64,000 nt of DNA from NCBI RefSeq assembly GCF_047300855.1, contig NZ_CP170197.1:3299342-3363341 (forward strand), written 5' to 3'. Source of the DNA: Sulfuriferula sp047300855. GTDB lineage: Bacteria; Pseudomonadota; Gammaproteobacteria; Burkholderiales; Sulfuriferulaceae. The notes beneath the pieces are model-generated. The model made no database searches, was not told the DNA's origin, and saw only the letters and a list, made by a program, of their open reading frames with translations. Positions 26,071-35,455 of the stretch are shown here, one piece after another (the stretch's first letter is position 1; each line of letters starts with the position of its first letter). The position numbers and the translations under genes are program-made.

Positions 26071-26523
26071 TCAATGCCGTCCGGTACTACCAAAACCTCC
26101 CGCCCCGCGTTCGGATGCAGAAAACTCTTCCACAATATTAAATGCGACTTGCACCACGGGCACCATCACCAGTTGGGCGATCCGTTCCAGCGGGTTGACA
26201 ACAAAAGGCTGATGGCCACGATTCCACATGGAAACAAACAGTTGCCCCTGGTAATCCGAGTCAATGAGCCCTACCAGATTGCCGAGTACGATGCCGTGTT
26301 TATGGCCCAGACCGGAACGCGGCAGGATCATCGCAGCCATGTCTGCTCGACCAATATGGATCGCCATACCGGTCGGAACCAACTCGGTTTGGCCTGGGGC
26401 CAGTTCCAGTGCCGCATCAATACAGGCGCGCAGATCTATGCCGGCAGCCCCGGGCGTTGCATAGCCGGGTAAGTCATTGTTTAGTCTAGCGTCGAGAATC
26501 TTGACATCAATTTGGTGTGGCAT
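26071..26523 (-). CDS. dut: Deoxyuridine 5'-triphosphate nucleotidohydrolase
   Basis: This 150-residue trimeric dUTPase hydrolyses dUTP to dUMP and pyrophosphate, keeping uracil out of DNA. The five family motifs are visible, including PGAAGIDLRA, PRSGLGHKHGI, GLIDSDYQGQL and the C-terminal GAGGFGSTGRH arm. Its start overlaps the end of coaBC by 17 bases, the common coaBC-dut arrangement. Confidence 0.95.
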   Translation of the reverse strand: MPHQIDVKILDARLNNDLPGYATPGAAGIDLRACIDAALELAPGQTELVPTGMAIHIGRADMAAMILPRSGLGHKHGIVLGNLVGLIDSDYQGQLFVSMWNRGHQPFVVNPLERIAQLVMVPVVQVAFNIVEEFSASERGAGGFGSTGRH

Positions 26524-27724
26524 GGCTTCCCTTGGTTTTGTGTAAATACAGACGGGCTATATGGGCGACGAGTTGGCGTGCCAGCGTCAGTTTGTCAGCA
26601 TGGGGCAGCAAATGCTTACCTTCATCGTCCAGCAGCAACAATTCGTTGTCGTCGCTGCCGAGCGCATCCTGGGCGCGGTTGACGACTAAAAGAGGCAAGT
26701 TTTTGCGCCGGCGTTTGACCTCGCCGTTTTCCGGAAGATTTTCGGTTTCAGCTGCGAAACCGACGCAAAATGGGGTGTCTGCACGGTTCGCGATCTGCAG
26801 CAGAATATCGTCATTGGGTATCAAATCGAGCGTAAGGGTTTGCCCGCTTTTTTTTAGTTTCTGGGTCGCCTGGATAGCCGGACGGTAATCCGCCACTGCC
26901 GCCACGCTAATGAAAATGTCCGCACGGCTCACCGCGTTTCCCACTGCCTGCGCCATTTCTGCGGCGCTGGTTACCGACAGGCGGGTGACGCCCAGCGGCG
27001 TTTCCCGGCATGTGGGACCACTTACCAGCGTCACCGTAGCCCCGGCTTCATGCGCTGCGCATGCGACCGCATAACCCATTTTACCGGAGCTGAGGTTGGT
27101 AATCGCTCGCACTGGATCGATCATTTCCAGCGTGGGCCCTGCACTCACCAGCACACGCAGCCCGGCCAGCAGCTTGGGCTGAAAATACGCGCTGAGTCCT
27201 GCCAGCAATTCAGCCGGCTCCAGCATCCGTCCGGGACCGGTTTCTCCACACGCCTGTTCGCCAGCAGTTGGCCCCAGCAAGGTGACGCCATCCGCTTGCA
27301 ACTGATGAATATTCCGCTGAGTTGCCGGGTTTTCCCACATTTGCCGGTTCATCGCGGGCGCCACCAGTAGCGGGCAAGCGCGTGCCAGACACAGCGTTGA
27401 CAGCAGGTCATCGGCCAGACCATGTACCAGCTTGGCGATAAAATCGGCGCTGGCTGGGGCAATCAGCACCGCGTCTACTGCCCGCGTGAATTCGATGTGC
27501 GCCATGCCGTTATCCACGTCCGTATCCCACAACTGGGTGAGCACCGGCTTGCCGGACAGCGCCTGGAAGGTTAGCGGGGTTACAAACTGCGTGGCAGCCG
27601 TGCTCATAACCACGCGCACGTCTGCGCCCGCCTTGACCAGCAGGCGCGTCAATTCGGCAGCTTTATACGCGGCCACACCGCCGGTGATGCCCAACAGTAT
27701 GCGTTTGTGTTGCAAATCCGGCAT
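26507..27724 (-). CDS. coaBC: Bifunctional phosphopantothenoylcysteine decarboxylase/synthetase
   Basis: This 405-residue coenzyme A biosynthesis enzyme joins the flavin-dependent decarboxylase CoaC (about residues 1-190; GITGGVAAYKAAEL at the start, PAMNRQMWENPA, ACGETGPGRM) to the synthetase CoaB (about 190-400; NLSSGKMGYAVACAA). The ATG at 27724 starts the conserved N-terminus; the frame extends to 27769 without support. It is divergent from radC and leads the coaBC-dut pair. Confidence 0.93.
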   Translation of the reverse strand: MPDLQHKRILLGITGGVAAYKAAELTRLLVKAGADVRVVMSTAATQFVTPLTFQALSGKPVLTQLWDTDVDNGMAHIEFTRAVDAVLIAPASADFIAKLVHGLADDLLSTLCLARACPLLVAPAMNRQMWENPATQRNIHQLQADGVTLLGPTAGEQACGETGPGRMLEPAELLAGLSAYFQPKLLAGLRVLVSAGPTLEMIDPVRAITNLSSGKMGYAVACAAHEAGATVTLVSGPTCRETPLGVTRLSVTSAAEMAQAVGNAVSRADIFISVAAVADYRPAIQATQKLKKSGQTLTLDLIPNDDILLQIANRADTPFCVGFAAETENLPENGEVKRRRKNLPLLVVNRAQDALGSDDNELLLLDDEGKHLLPHADKLTLARQLVAHIARLYLHKTKGSHATPN

Positions 27725-27790
27725 GATAGCTTTGCGCCTATGCGCTGATGGTTTGAACAATAAGCACATTTTACGGGATTAGGGGGATGA

Positions 27791-28465
27791 ATGGCGATTC
27801 GCGACTGGCCGGAGGATGACCGGCCCCGGGAAAAACTCTTGCAGCGCGGCGCGCAGGCGCTAAGCGATGCCGAATTGCTGGCCATTTTCCTGCGCACCGG
27901 CGTGTCCGGCAAAAGCGCGGTGGACATGGCGCGCGACCTGGTGCATCAGTTCGGTAGCCTGACCCGCCTGTTTGCGGCCAGCCGTGGCGAATTCTGTGCC
28001 GTCCACGGCCTGGGTGACGCCAAATATGCTCAACTGCAGGCGGTATTGGAAATGGCAAGGCGCGCGCTGGGTGAATCCATGCGTCAAACCGATGCGCTGG
28101 CTTCCCCTGGCGCGGTGCGCGATTACCTGCGGCTGGCCCTGGCGGGCAAATCCTACGAAGTTTTTTGCGTGGTATTTCTGGATACGCAAAACCGCGTGCT
28201 TGCCGTCGAAGAGCTGTTTCGAGGCACGCTCACTCAAACCAGCGTATATCCACGCGAAGTGGTCAAGCGCGCATTGGCGCATAACGCTGCCGCGTTGATC
28301 CTGGCACACAACCATCCTTCCGGCGTTGCCGAACCCAGCCGGGCCGACGAGAACCTGACCCAGGCGCTCAAAGCCGCGCTGGCACTGGTGGATGTAAGGG
28401 TTATTGACCACTTTGTGGTGGGCAGCGGCAACGCTGTATCATTTGCAGAACGCGGATTGCTTTGA
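27791..28465 (+). CDS. radC: RadC family JAB-domain protein
   Basis: This 224-residue protein has an N-terminal helix-hairpin-helix-like region (residues about 1-75) and a C-terminal JAMM metal site, HNHPSGVAEPSRAD, with the usual two histidines and aspartate. RadC was named for a DNA-repair phenotype, but its biochemical role is unresolved. The ATG is preceded by a G-rich ribosome site. The rpmB promoter overlaps its end. Confidence 0.92.
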   Translation: MAIRDWPEDDRPREKLLQRGAQALSDAELLAIFLRTGVSGKSAVDMARDLVHQFGSLTRLFAASRGEFCAVHGLGDAKYAQLQAVLEMARRALGESMRQTDALASPGAVRDYLRLALAGKSYEVFCVVFLDTQNRVLAVEELFRGTLTQTSVYPREVVKRALAHNAAALILAHNHPSGVAEPSRADENLTQALKAALALVDVRVIDHFVVGSGNAVSFAERGLL

Positions 28466-28491
28466 CGTTGACAATCTAAATGTGGTATAAA
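28462..28491 (+). promoter_or_regulatory. Promoter of rpmB-rpmG
   Basis: TTGACG (28462-28467) and TATAAA (28486-28491) are 18 bases apart. The -35 element overlaps the radC stop. A second, closer TTGACA at 28468-28473 has a spacer too short to use. Confidence 0.6.
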
Positions 28492-28524
28492 TCGCGTTTT
28501 TCCGAATTCCGTAGGGAGGTCATT

Positions 28525-28761
28525 ATGGCCCGTGTATGTCAGGTTACCGGCAAGGCGCCGATGTCGGGAAACAACGTTTCCCACGCCAACAACAAGACCA
28601 AACGTCGTTTTCTGCCCAATTTGCAGTCACGCCGCTTCTGGCTTGAAGAAGAAAACCGTTTTATACGTTTGCGCGTTTCCACCGCTGCGCTGCGTACTAT
28701 CGACAAAAAGGGCATTGAAGTCGTGCTCGAAGAAATGCGCGCCAAAGGCGAGAAGGTTTAA
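28525..28761 (+). CDS. rpmB: 50S ribosomal protein L28
   Basis: This 78-residue basic protein of the large ribosomal subunit begins ARVCQVTGKAPMSGNNVSHANNK, the conserved L28 N-terminus. GGGAGG lies 5 bases before the ATG at 28525; the open frame starts earlier at 28480 but that part lies within the promoter. It precedes rpmG by 10 bases, the usual pair. Confidence 0.97.
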   Translation: MARVCQVTGKAPMSGNNVSHANNKTKRRFLPNLQSRRFWLEEENRFIRLRVSTAALRTIDKKGIEVVLEEMRAKGEKV

Positions 28762-28771
28762 GGAGTAAAAC

Positions 28772-28939
28772 ATGGCCAGCAAAATCCGCGAAAAAATCAA
28801 ACTCGAGTCCACCGCAGGGACCGGACATTTTTACACCACCAGCAAGAACAAGCGCACCACGCCGGAAAAGCTCGAATTCATGAAATTCGACCCCAAGGCA
28901 CGCAAGCATGTGCTGTACAAGGAAATCAAGCTGAAATAA
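28772..28939 (+). CDS. rpmG: 50S ribosomal protein L33
   Basis: This 55-residue basic protein (MASKIREKIKLESTAGTGHF to ...YKEIKLK) is L33 of the large subunit. It lacks the two CxxC pairs of zinc-binding L33 variants. AAGGAG lies just upstream of the ATG. A terminator follows. Confidence 0.97.
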   Translation: MASKIREKIKLESTAGTGHFYTTSKNKRTTPEKLEFMKFDPKARKHVLYKEIKLK

Positions 28940-28960
28940 ACCCAGCCTGCTCCATAAAAA

Positions 28961-28984
28961 ACCCGCTCTGGTAGCGGGTTTTTT
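28961..28984 (+). terminator. Rho-independent terminator after rpmG
   Basis: ACCCGCT, a five-base loop, AGCGGGT and a run of Ts. The A-run on the left side makes it potentially active in both directions. Confidence 0.9.
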
Positions 28985-29017
28985 ATGGTCTGTACGCTGC
29001 GCTTACTCAAGAACAAA

Positions 29018-29067
29018 GCCCCAACAAAAAGCCCGCCATAATATTACGGCGGGCTTTTTGTTGGGGC
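29018..29067. terminator. Long bidirectional terminator hairpin
   Basis: A perfect 20-base inverted repeat (arms 29018-29037 and 29048-29067, ten-base loop) contains GCCCGCC flanked by A/T runs, so a T-rich tail is produced in both directions. It separates the convergent rpmG and desaturase genes. Confidence 0.85.
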
Positions 29068-29094
29068 AGGAATTACCGGGAGTGAATAAGCTGC

Positions 29095-30282
29095 TCAGGC
29101 GTAGCACCGCAGTTTACGCGAGAACTTTTGCAACGACTCAATACCACTGGACTCGGCACGATGGCACCAGTCCTGCAATTGGGCCAGGAGCTGTTCCTTG
29201 GTGGCGCTGGAACGCGCCCACAATGCTGCCAGATCCTGACGCATGGCATATACCGTGGCCAGCTCCTTGCTCTGGTTCAATACTTCCGACAGGCTCGCCT
29301 TATCCTGCTCGCGCATATCCGCTGCATCAAGATGCAGCCAATGCTTGACCTTCTTCGCCATGCTGCCGTCATTAAGTTGCGGCAGTGAAGCTTTGAGCTT
29401 GAGCACCTCATCCGCGTACACGGTTTTTACTGAACGGGTAAACCGCGTCAATACATCGTAGCGATGGGTGATGATGGCCTGCAGCGTATCCAGGTCGCAG
29501 ACTGCCTTGCCTTTGGTCATGCGCACACGAGGTGCAACCTTTTTGACTTTGGCCAAACCAAAAATTTCCATGATGCGGATATACATCCAGCCGATGTCAA
29601 ACTCATACCATTTGTTGGACAGTTTGGCCGAGCTGCCGTAGGCATGGTGATTGTTGTGCAACTCCTCGCCGCCAATCAGGATGCCCCAAGGCAGAATGTT
29701 GGTGCTGGCGTCTTCACAAGTGAAGTTGCGATAGCCCCAGAAGTGTCCAATGCCGTTGATAATGCCGGCGGCAGTTACCGGGATCCAGGCCATTTGCACC
29801 GCCCAGATGGTCAACCCGATTGGGCCGAACAACGCCAGGTTAATCAATAGCATCAGCACGATGCCTTTGCCGCTGTAACGCGAATAGACATTGTGTTCCA
29901 GCCAGTCGTCGGGTGTGCCGGACCCGTATTTGTCCATTGTTTCCTGATTTTTCGATTCGGCGCGATAGAGTTCGGCGCCTTCAAAAAACACTTTTTTCAA
30001 GCCGAGCACTTGCGGACTGTGGGGATCTTCAGGGGTTTCACACTTGGCGTGGTGTTTGCGGTGAATTGCAGCCCATTGCTTGGTGACCATGCCGGTACTC
30101 AACCACAGCCAGAAACGGAAAAAGTGACTGACAATAGGGTGCAGCTCCAGCGCGCGATGCGCCTGATGGCGGTGCAGATAGATCGTGACGCCGGCGATGG
30201 TCACATGGGTCAGCGCCAAGGCGACCAAAACATAACCCCACCAAGGGAGATGCCCCACCAGACCGTTTGCTAATAAATCCAT
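29095..30282 (-). CDS. Acyl-CoA/acyl-lipid delta-9-type fatty acid desaturase
   Basis: This 395-residue membrane diiron enzyme introduces a double bond into saturated acyl chains. The three histidine boxes are HRHQAHR (near residue 37-43), HRKHH (near 73-77) and HNNHH, with hydrophobic segments between them. An extra soluble C-terminal part of about 150 residues follows. A GAGGTAAG-like site lies upstream of the ATG. An upstream palindrome TGATATATATCA may be regulatory. The electron donor is not encoded next to it. Confidence 0.88.
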   Translation of the reverse strand: MDLLANGLVGHLPWWGYVLVALALTHVTIAGVTIYLHRHQAHRALELHPIVSHFFRFWLWLSTGMVTKQWAAIHRKHHAKCETPEDPHSPQVLGLKKVFFEGAELYRAESKNQETMDKYGSGTPDDWLEHNVYSRYSGKGIVLMLLINLALFGPIGLTIWAVQMAWIPVTAAGIINGIGHFWGYRNFTCEDASTNILPWGILIGGEELHNNHHAYGSSAKLSNKWYEFDIGWMYIRIMEIFGLAKVKKVAPRVRMTKGKAVCDLDTLQAIITHRYDVLTRFTRSVKTVYADEVLKLKASLPQLNDGSMAKKVKHWLHLDAADMREQDKASLSEVLNQSKELATVYAMRQDLAALWARSSATKEQLLAQLQDWCHRAESSGIESLQKFSRKLRCYA

Positions 30283-30358
30283 AGTTTCACTTACCTCAAA
30301 TGAATGACTGCGTGTCGCAGCGAGGAAGACATAAATTCAAGTCAAGATAATCTTATCC

Positions 30359-30370
30359 TGATATATATCA
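30359..30370. promoter_or_regulatory. Palindrome upstream of the desaturase gene
   Basis: TGATATATATCA is a perfect 12-base palindrome about 77 bases upstream of the desaturase start. A second small repeat, AAGATAATCTT, lies at 30344-30354. Operator function is a guess from position and symmetry. Confidence 0.3.
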
Positions 30371-30406
30371 TCCACTGCGTAATATAACAGAAATACGCCT
30401 ATCACA

Positions 30407-31696
30407 TTAGGCCTTTTGTTTCTCGTGCTTAATGATGTTAATGTCGCGGCGCGGATATGGGATTTCAATCCCGCCAGCCCGGAAATTCTTCCATATTTCC
30501 ATATACAGCTCGGAACGCAGATTGGCCTGCCCTCCTTCCGGGTCTGAAATCCATACGCCCAGCTCCAGATCAATGCCGCTCTCGCCAAAGTTTTTTATCA
30601 ACACCCTGGGAGCTTCCTTGCTATCCCCCTGTAGCACTCGAGGGTGATTTACCGCCGCCGCTGTCAATATTTCCATTGCCCGCTCCAGCGGGCTCTCATA
30701 GCTGATCTGGATGGGGATCGCCATGCGAATATCGCGCTTGCTGAGCGAATGGTTGACTATGGTTGAGGTAATCAGCGTTTCATTGGGAATCAGGATTTCC
30801 GTACCATCCAGCGCTTTGAGCAAGGTATAACGCGTGTTGATCTGGCTTACTTCACCATAACCTGTACCCACCGTGAGCATGTCGCCTGGGCGAATCGAGC
30901 GATCCAGCAGAATGATGAACCCGGATACATAGTTACTGGCGATTTTCTGCAGACCCAGACCGAGTCCTACACCCAGAGCCCCGCCAAACACCGACAGCAC
31001 GGTGATATCAATGCCCACCACCGGCAATGCAATCAACACGCCAGTAATAATCAGCAGGGTACGGGTCGCCTTGATCAACGCCAGGCGCAGATTGAGGTCC
31101 AGACGGCTCACGCGCATCAGACGCGTCTCGACGAATTGCGCCAGCCACAGTGCGCCAACCACCGCGAGCACAATGAGAATAATCGCCTCAAGCAGCAGCA
31201 GCAGCGAGAAATGGTGGACACCTGCGTCAAAGGAAACACTATCCAGCCCATGCAGGATGCGCGGCAGCAGGCCAGTGATATGCAGCGCCAGTCCAATCCA
31301 GATCAGCCAGGCGATCAAGCGCTCCCAGGTCTTGATGGCTTCGTTGCTGCGCAATGCATAGCGCAGCATATACACCAGGGTGCGCACCAATACCAAGGCC
31401 CCCAGCAGCGGCACGGCAATATTCAACACATGCACCGGCTGCCATGTCTCAAGAATCTCTCGCCCGATCAGTATCAGCACCAGCATAAGCAGCGGCGAAC
31501 CAATCCGTTTCAACCCTTCCAGACCGAGGCGCCAAGATCCGTGGGCGTGCGTCAGCCGCGGGAAAATCCAGCGCATCGCGCCCCAGCCCAGCAAACCACA
31601 TACGGCGAGAACAGCGAACTGCCAACCCAGTTCGTTGCGGTGGGTTTCGTTGAGCAACTGGAATAACAGGTTTTCGAGCGGTGCGGGTCGGGTCAT
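30407..31696 (-). CDS. Mechanosensitive channel, MscS family
   Basis: This 429-residue membrane protein has about five to six hydrophobic segments before the conserved pore helix and beta domain. The marks are GGALGVGLGLGLQKIASNYVSG (pore helix) and the following LDRSIRPGDML (beta domain), near residues 245-280. It would open under membrane tension to release solutes. The larger number of membrane segments distinguishes it from minimal MscS. Its ATG overlaps the stop of the PLD gene (ATGA), indicating translational coupling. Confidence 0.88.
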   Translation of the reverse strand: MTRPAPLENLLFQLLNETHRNELGWQFAVLAVCGLLGWGAMRWIFPRLTHAHGSWRLGLEGLKRIGSPLLMLVLILIGREILETWQPVHVLNIAVPLLGALVLVRTLVYMLRYALRSNEAIKTWERLIAWLIWIGLALHITGLLPRILHGLDSVSFDAGVHHFSLLLLLEAIILIVLAVVGALWLAQFVETRLMRVSRLDLNLRLALIKATRTLLIITGVLIALPVVGIDITVLSVFGGALGVGLGLGLQKIASNYVSGFIILLDRSIRPGDMLTVGTGYGEVSQINTRYTLLKALDGTEILIPNETLITSTIVNHSLSKRDIRMAIPIQISYESPLERAMEILTAAAVNHPRVLQGDSKEAPRVLIKNFGESGIDLELGVWISDPEGGQANLRSELYMEIWKNFRAGGIEIPYPRRDINIIKHEKQKA

Positions 31697-32250
31697 GGAT
31701 TTAACGCTGTTGCGTGTTCGCGGTGGTAACGCCAATTAACGGCATAAGCCTGTGCCAGCGCCGGGTTTCCGCGCAATATGAGCAGGTTTTCTGCGTTGCG
31801 GTACTGCGCCGCATGGGTAAAATTATAACTGCCGGTAATGACCACCGGCGCGCTATTCGCGTCGATAATCATGATCTTGTTGTGGGCGCTGGCATGCCCG
31901 GCATCCAGATAAACCGGCACACCGGCCGCAGCCATATGCCTCACCACACTGGTGGAAATCCTGTCGGTCTGCTCGCTATCGGCGATCAACGCCACGTCCA
32001 CACCGCGCTGATGCGCCGCAATCAGCACATCGGCAATAGCACGATGGGTAAAACTGAACGCCTGGATACGAATCTGCCGACGCGCATCACGTATCGCGGC
32101 AATCACCAGCGCCGCCGCGTCGTCGCCCGGCGTAAACGCTACCTGAACCGTGCCCACCGCAGGCAGCACAGGCGGCGTGTGACTATCCTGAAACGCCCAA
32201 CTGGCATGGCTGCATGACCATAGCGCCAGCCAAACGATGGCTTTGCGCAT
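31693..32250 (-). CDS. Secreted phospholipase D-like nuclease, single HKD motif
   Basis: This 185-residue protein has an N-terminal Sec signal (MRKAIVWLALWSCSHASWA) and one HxKxxxxD motif, HNKIMIID, with GSYNFT following. Single-motif members such as Nuc dimerise to form an endonuclease active site in the periplasm. The start at 32250 gives the signal peptide; the frame extends to 32370 inside rsmB. It begins one base after the rsmB stop and overlaps the MscS gene by four bases. Confidence 0.82.
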   Translation of the reverse strand: MRKAIVWLALWSCSHASWAFQDSHTPPVLPAVGTVQVAFTPGDDAAALVIAAIRDARRQIRIQAFSFTHRAIADVLIAAHQRGVDVALIADSEQTDRISTSVVRHMAAAGVPVYLDAGHASAHNKIMIIDANSAPVVITGSYNFTHAAQYRNAENLLILRGNPALAQAYAVNWRYHREHATALNP

Positions 32251-32251
32251 G

Positions 32252-33505
32252 TCAGCTCGCTTCCAGTACCGCTGCAAAAAAGCCATCGGTGCCGTGCTCT
32301 GCCGGGTTAAGCCGCAAATAGTCGCCGGTGTCGAGCGCGATGTGTTGCTGCTGCAGAATTTCCGCTGCACTTTTCAGCACAAACCGCGGATTGGCCGCAA
32401 TAAACGCTTCGACCACCTGCTCGTTTTCTTCCGGCAGCAAACTGCAGGTGGCATACACCAGCCGCCCGCCCGATTTCACCAGGCGCGACGCAGCAGCCAA
32501 AATCGCTGCCTGCTTGGCAGACAGCTCGGCTACGCTATCCGGCGACTGACGCCATTTCAGATCCGGGTTGCGGCGCAGCGTGCCCATACCGCTGCACGGC
32601 GCATCCACCAGCACGCGGTCAATCTTGCCGGCCAGGCGCTTGATGCGGGTGTCGTTTTCACTGGTAATCAATTGCGGCGTGAGGTTGGACAAACCGGAAC
32701 GCTTGAGCCGCGGTTTGAGCTTGGCCAGGCGTTTTTCCGACACGTCGAACGCATACAACCTCCCCGAGGAATGCATCAGCGCGCCCAGCAGCAGCGTTTT
32801 TCCCCCCGCCCCGGCACAAAAATCCACCACCATTTCGCCACGGCGCGGAGCAACCAGATAACCCAGCAGCTGGCTGCCTTCATCCTGGATCTCGAATTTT
32901 CCTTCCAGAAACGGTTTGTATTTGGCCAGTACCGGCTTGTCGGCCAGCCGGATTCCCATCGGGGAGTATGGCGTGGCGGTTGCAGTAATGCCGGCCGCGT
33001 TGAGCACGTCAATCATTTCATCGCGCTTTGCAAGCAGCGTGTTGACGCGCAAATCCAGCGGTGCCGGACGCAACAGCGCCTGGGCCAGCCGCGTCGCCGC
33101 CGCTTCGCCATAGACTGCCAACAAGCGCTCCGCCAGCCAATCCGGCATATCCCATTGTACCGCCAGCGGCTGCGTCGCCAGGTCCAGCGCCTTGATCTGC
33201 GGCACCATGTCCAGCTCCGGCCCGCGCAGATGCGGCTCCAGCTGACGCATGTTCATGCCCTGCACGCGCACCAGCCAGGCCAGCGCCAACTGCCGGGGCG
33301 TGCCTTTGCCAGTCGCAGTCTCCAGCGAGCGCTTGCGGCGCAGCACGCCAAACACCAGTTCAGCGATAAAGGCGCGATCCTTGTTACCCAGCATCGGGTT
33401 TTCGCGAAAATAACGGCTCAATACCGCGTCAGCTGGCGCATCCAGAGGCAACACCGCACGTAGTGCGGTAATGGCTTGTTCAAGAGGGAGATGGGGATAA
33501 GACAT
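32252..33505 (-). CDS. rsmB: 16S rRNA m5C967 methyltransferase
   Basis: This 417-residue RNA methyltransferase of the NOP2/Sun family has an N-terminal NusB-like RNA-binding domain (about residues 1-140) and a SAM-binding domain. DAPCSGMGTLRRNPD and the catalytic YATCSL motif carry the two functional cysteines. It is the first gene of an overlapping rsmB-PLD-mscS operon and is divergent from the SulP gene. Confidence 0.9.
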   Translation of the reverse strand: MSYPHLPLEQAITALRAVLPLDAPADAVLSRYFRENPMLGNKDRAFIAELVFGVLRRKRSLETATGKGTPRQLALAWLVRVQGMNMRQLEPHLRGPELDMVPQIKALDLATQPLAVQWDMPDWLAERLLAVYGEAAATRLAQALLRPAPLDLRVNTLLAKRDEMIDVLNAAGITATATPYSPMGIRLADKPVLAKYKPFLEGKFEIQDEGSQLLGYLVAPRRGEMVVDFCAGAGGKTLLLGALMHSSGRLYAFDVSEKRLAKLKPRLKRSGLSNLTPQLITSENDTRIKRLAGKIDRVLVDAPCSGMGTLRRNPDLKWRQSPDSVAELSAKQAAILAAASRLVKSGGRLVYATCSLLPEENEQVVEAFIAANPRFVLKSAAEILQQQHIALDTGDYLRLNPAEHGTDGFFAAVLEAS

Positions 33506-33670
33506 GGGTTTTACGGGTTCGACATTGCCCTGCAGTTTAGCGGAAACGGCTGCCGTCGACCACGCCAGGCAAGACTTGCAGTTTGCTGCAAACGGTTAAA
33601 TATCAGATAATTCCGCTGTTTATCCCTGCCCCGCTCTTCATTAAAGCGATTTACCAACCTGAGGTGCTCC

Positions 33671-35455
33671 TTGAAAGACCTGCTCGCCTGCAATCTGTGG
33701 CTGTATAAAGTTTTCCCATTTCTGCGCTGGTGGCCGATAGTCAACCGCAATACCACCAAGGCTGATCTGACAGCGGGTTTGACCGGGGCAATGATTGTGC
33801 TGCCGCAAGGCGTGGCATTTGCGACCATTGCCGGCTTACCGCCAGAGTATGGCTTGTATGCGGCAATGGTTCCTGCGGTAATCGCCGCGCTGTTCGGGTC
33901 CAGCTGGCACCTGGTGTCGGGTCCGACCACAGCCATTTCGATTGCCGTGTTTGCCTCGGTCAGTCCTTTGGCCGAACCCGGATCGGCACAGTTCATCAGC
34001 CTGGTACTTACCCTTACCTTCCTCACCGGAGTCTTCCAGCTCATCATGGGCCTGGCGCGTCTGGGCGCATTGGTCAACTTCATTTCCCACACCGTGGTGA
34101 TCGGCTTTACCGCGGGTGCAGCCGTGCTGATCGCAGCCAGCCAGATCAAGCACTTCCTTGGGCTCAACATGGCCCGGGGCTTGCCTTTCCACGAGATTCT
34201 GCATCAAGTGTTTCTGCAACTGGACAAAATCAACCCTTATGTCACCGCTGTGGGTGTCATCACCCTGCTCACCGGCATCGTGGCACGCAAACTGATGCCC
34301 AAGCTGTACATGATTATTGCCATGGTGGTGGGTAGCGTGGCCGCCCTCATCATCAACAACCTGGCAGGCGGTGCCGAAGCCACCCACATCAAAACTGTCG
34401 GCGCGCTGGCTGCCCACCTGCCACCGTTCACACTGCCGGATTTTTCGCCCACAGCCATCAGCCAGGTGATTTTCCCGGCGCTGATTGTGACCATGCTGGC
34501 GCTGACTGAAGCGGTATCGATCTCGCGCGCCATCGCGGTGAAATCCGAGCAACGCATTGACGGAAATCAGGAATTCATCGGCCAGGGCTTATCCAACATT
34601 TTCGGCAGTTTCTTTTCCAGCTATGCTTCCAGTGGCTCGTTCAATCGCAGCGGCGTGAACTATGCTGCAGGCGCAAGAACCCCGTTGGCTGCGGTGTATT
34701 CCGCACTGTTCCTGATCCTGATTTTGATGCTGGTGGCATCACTCGCCGCCTACCTGCCGACTGCGGCGATGGCCGGTATTCTGTTCCTGGTGGCATGGGC
34801 GTTGATTGACTTCCACCATATCCATTCCATTTTCCATACCAGCAAACAGGAAACGGCTGTGCTGGCGGTGACGATCATCGGTACGCTGATTGATCTGGAA
34901 AAAGGCATTTTCTTCGGCATCATGTTGTCGCTGATGCTCTATCTGTACCGCACCTCACGTCCGGCGCTGGTGGATGTGATGCCGGATCCGGAACCGGACA
35001 GCTACCATTTCGTCGCAGCGGATGGCCACCCAGAATGCCCGCAACTCAAAATGATCCGCCTTCAAGGCTCGATTTTCTTTGGCGCGGTTAACCACGTGCA
35101 GCAGGCCTTGCAGCAGATTGACGAGATTAACCCTCAGCAGAAACACGCACTGATTGCTGCCGGCGGCATGAATTTCGTAGACGTGGCCGGCGCAGAAATG
35201 CTGGCGCAAGAAGCCAAGCGCCGCAACAAAATTGGGGGCGGACTGTATTTCTACCGGATGCAAAATGGAGTGCGCGATCTACTGGTAAAAGGCCATTATT
35301 TGAACGACATCGGCGAAGACCATATTTTCCCCACCAAATCGCGCCCGATCGACGCGATCTATTCCAGGCTCGACCCAGAAATCTGCCGTACCTGTACTGC
35401 ACGCATTTTCACGCAATGTAATATTGCACTACCCAATGGAGAGCCACGCACATGA
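33671..35455 (+). CDS. SulP-family anion transporter with STAS domain
   Basis: This 594-residue inner-membrane transporter has about 10-14 membrane segments (residues about 25-430) and a C-terminal STAS domain (about 450-555). Substrates of SulP proteins include sulfate, bicarbonate and chloride. The gene overlaps the next gene, a gamma carbonic anhydrase, by four bases, so bicarbonate uptake is favoured. A cysteine-bearing tail (CRTCTARIFTQC) ends the protein and is unusual. It starts at TTG with a strong GAGGTG site at the right spacing. Confidence 0.87.
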   Translation: MKDLLACNLWLYKVFPFLRWWPIVNRNTTKADLTAGLTGAMIVLPQGVAFATIAGLPPEYGLYAAMVPAVIAALFGSSWHLVSGPTTAISIAVFASVSPLAEPGSAQFISLVLTLTFLTGVFQLIMGLARLGALVNFISHTVVIGFTAGAAVLIAASQIKHFLGLNMARGLPFHEILHQVFLQLDKINPYVTAVGVITLLTGIVARKLMPKLYMIIAMVVGSVAALIINNLAGGAEATHIKTVGALAAHLPPFTLPDFSPTAISQVIFPALIVTMLALTEAVSISRAIAVKSEQRIDGNQEFIGQGLSNIFGSFFSSYASSGSFNRSGVNYAAGARTPLAAVYSALFLILILMLVASLAAYLPTAAMAGILFLVAWALIDFHHIHSIFHTSKQETAVLAVTIIGTLIDLEKGIFFGIMLSLMLYLYRTSRPALVDVMPDPEPDSYHFVAADGHPECPQLKMIRLQGSIFFGAVNHVQQALQQIDEINPQQKHALIAAGGMNFVDVAGAEMLAQEAKRRNKIGGGLYFYRMQNGVRDLLVKGHYLNDIGEDHIFPTKSRPIDAIYSRLDPEICRTCTARIFTQCNIALPNGEPRT

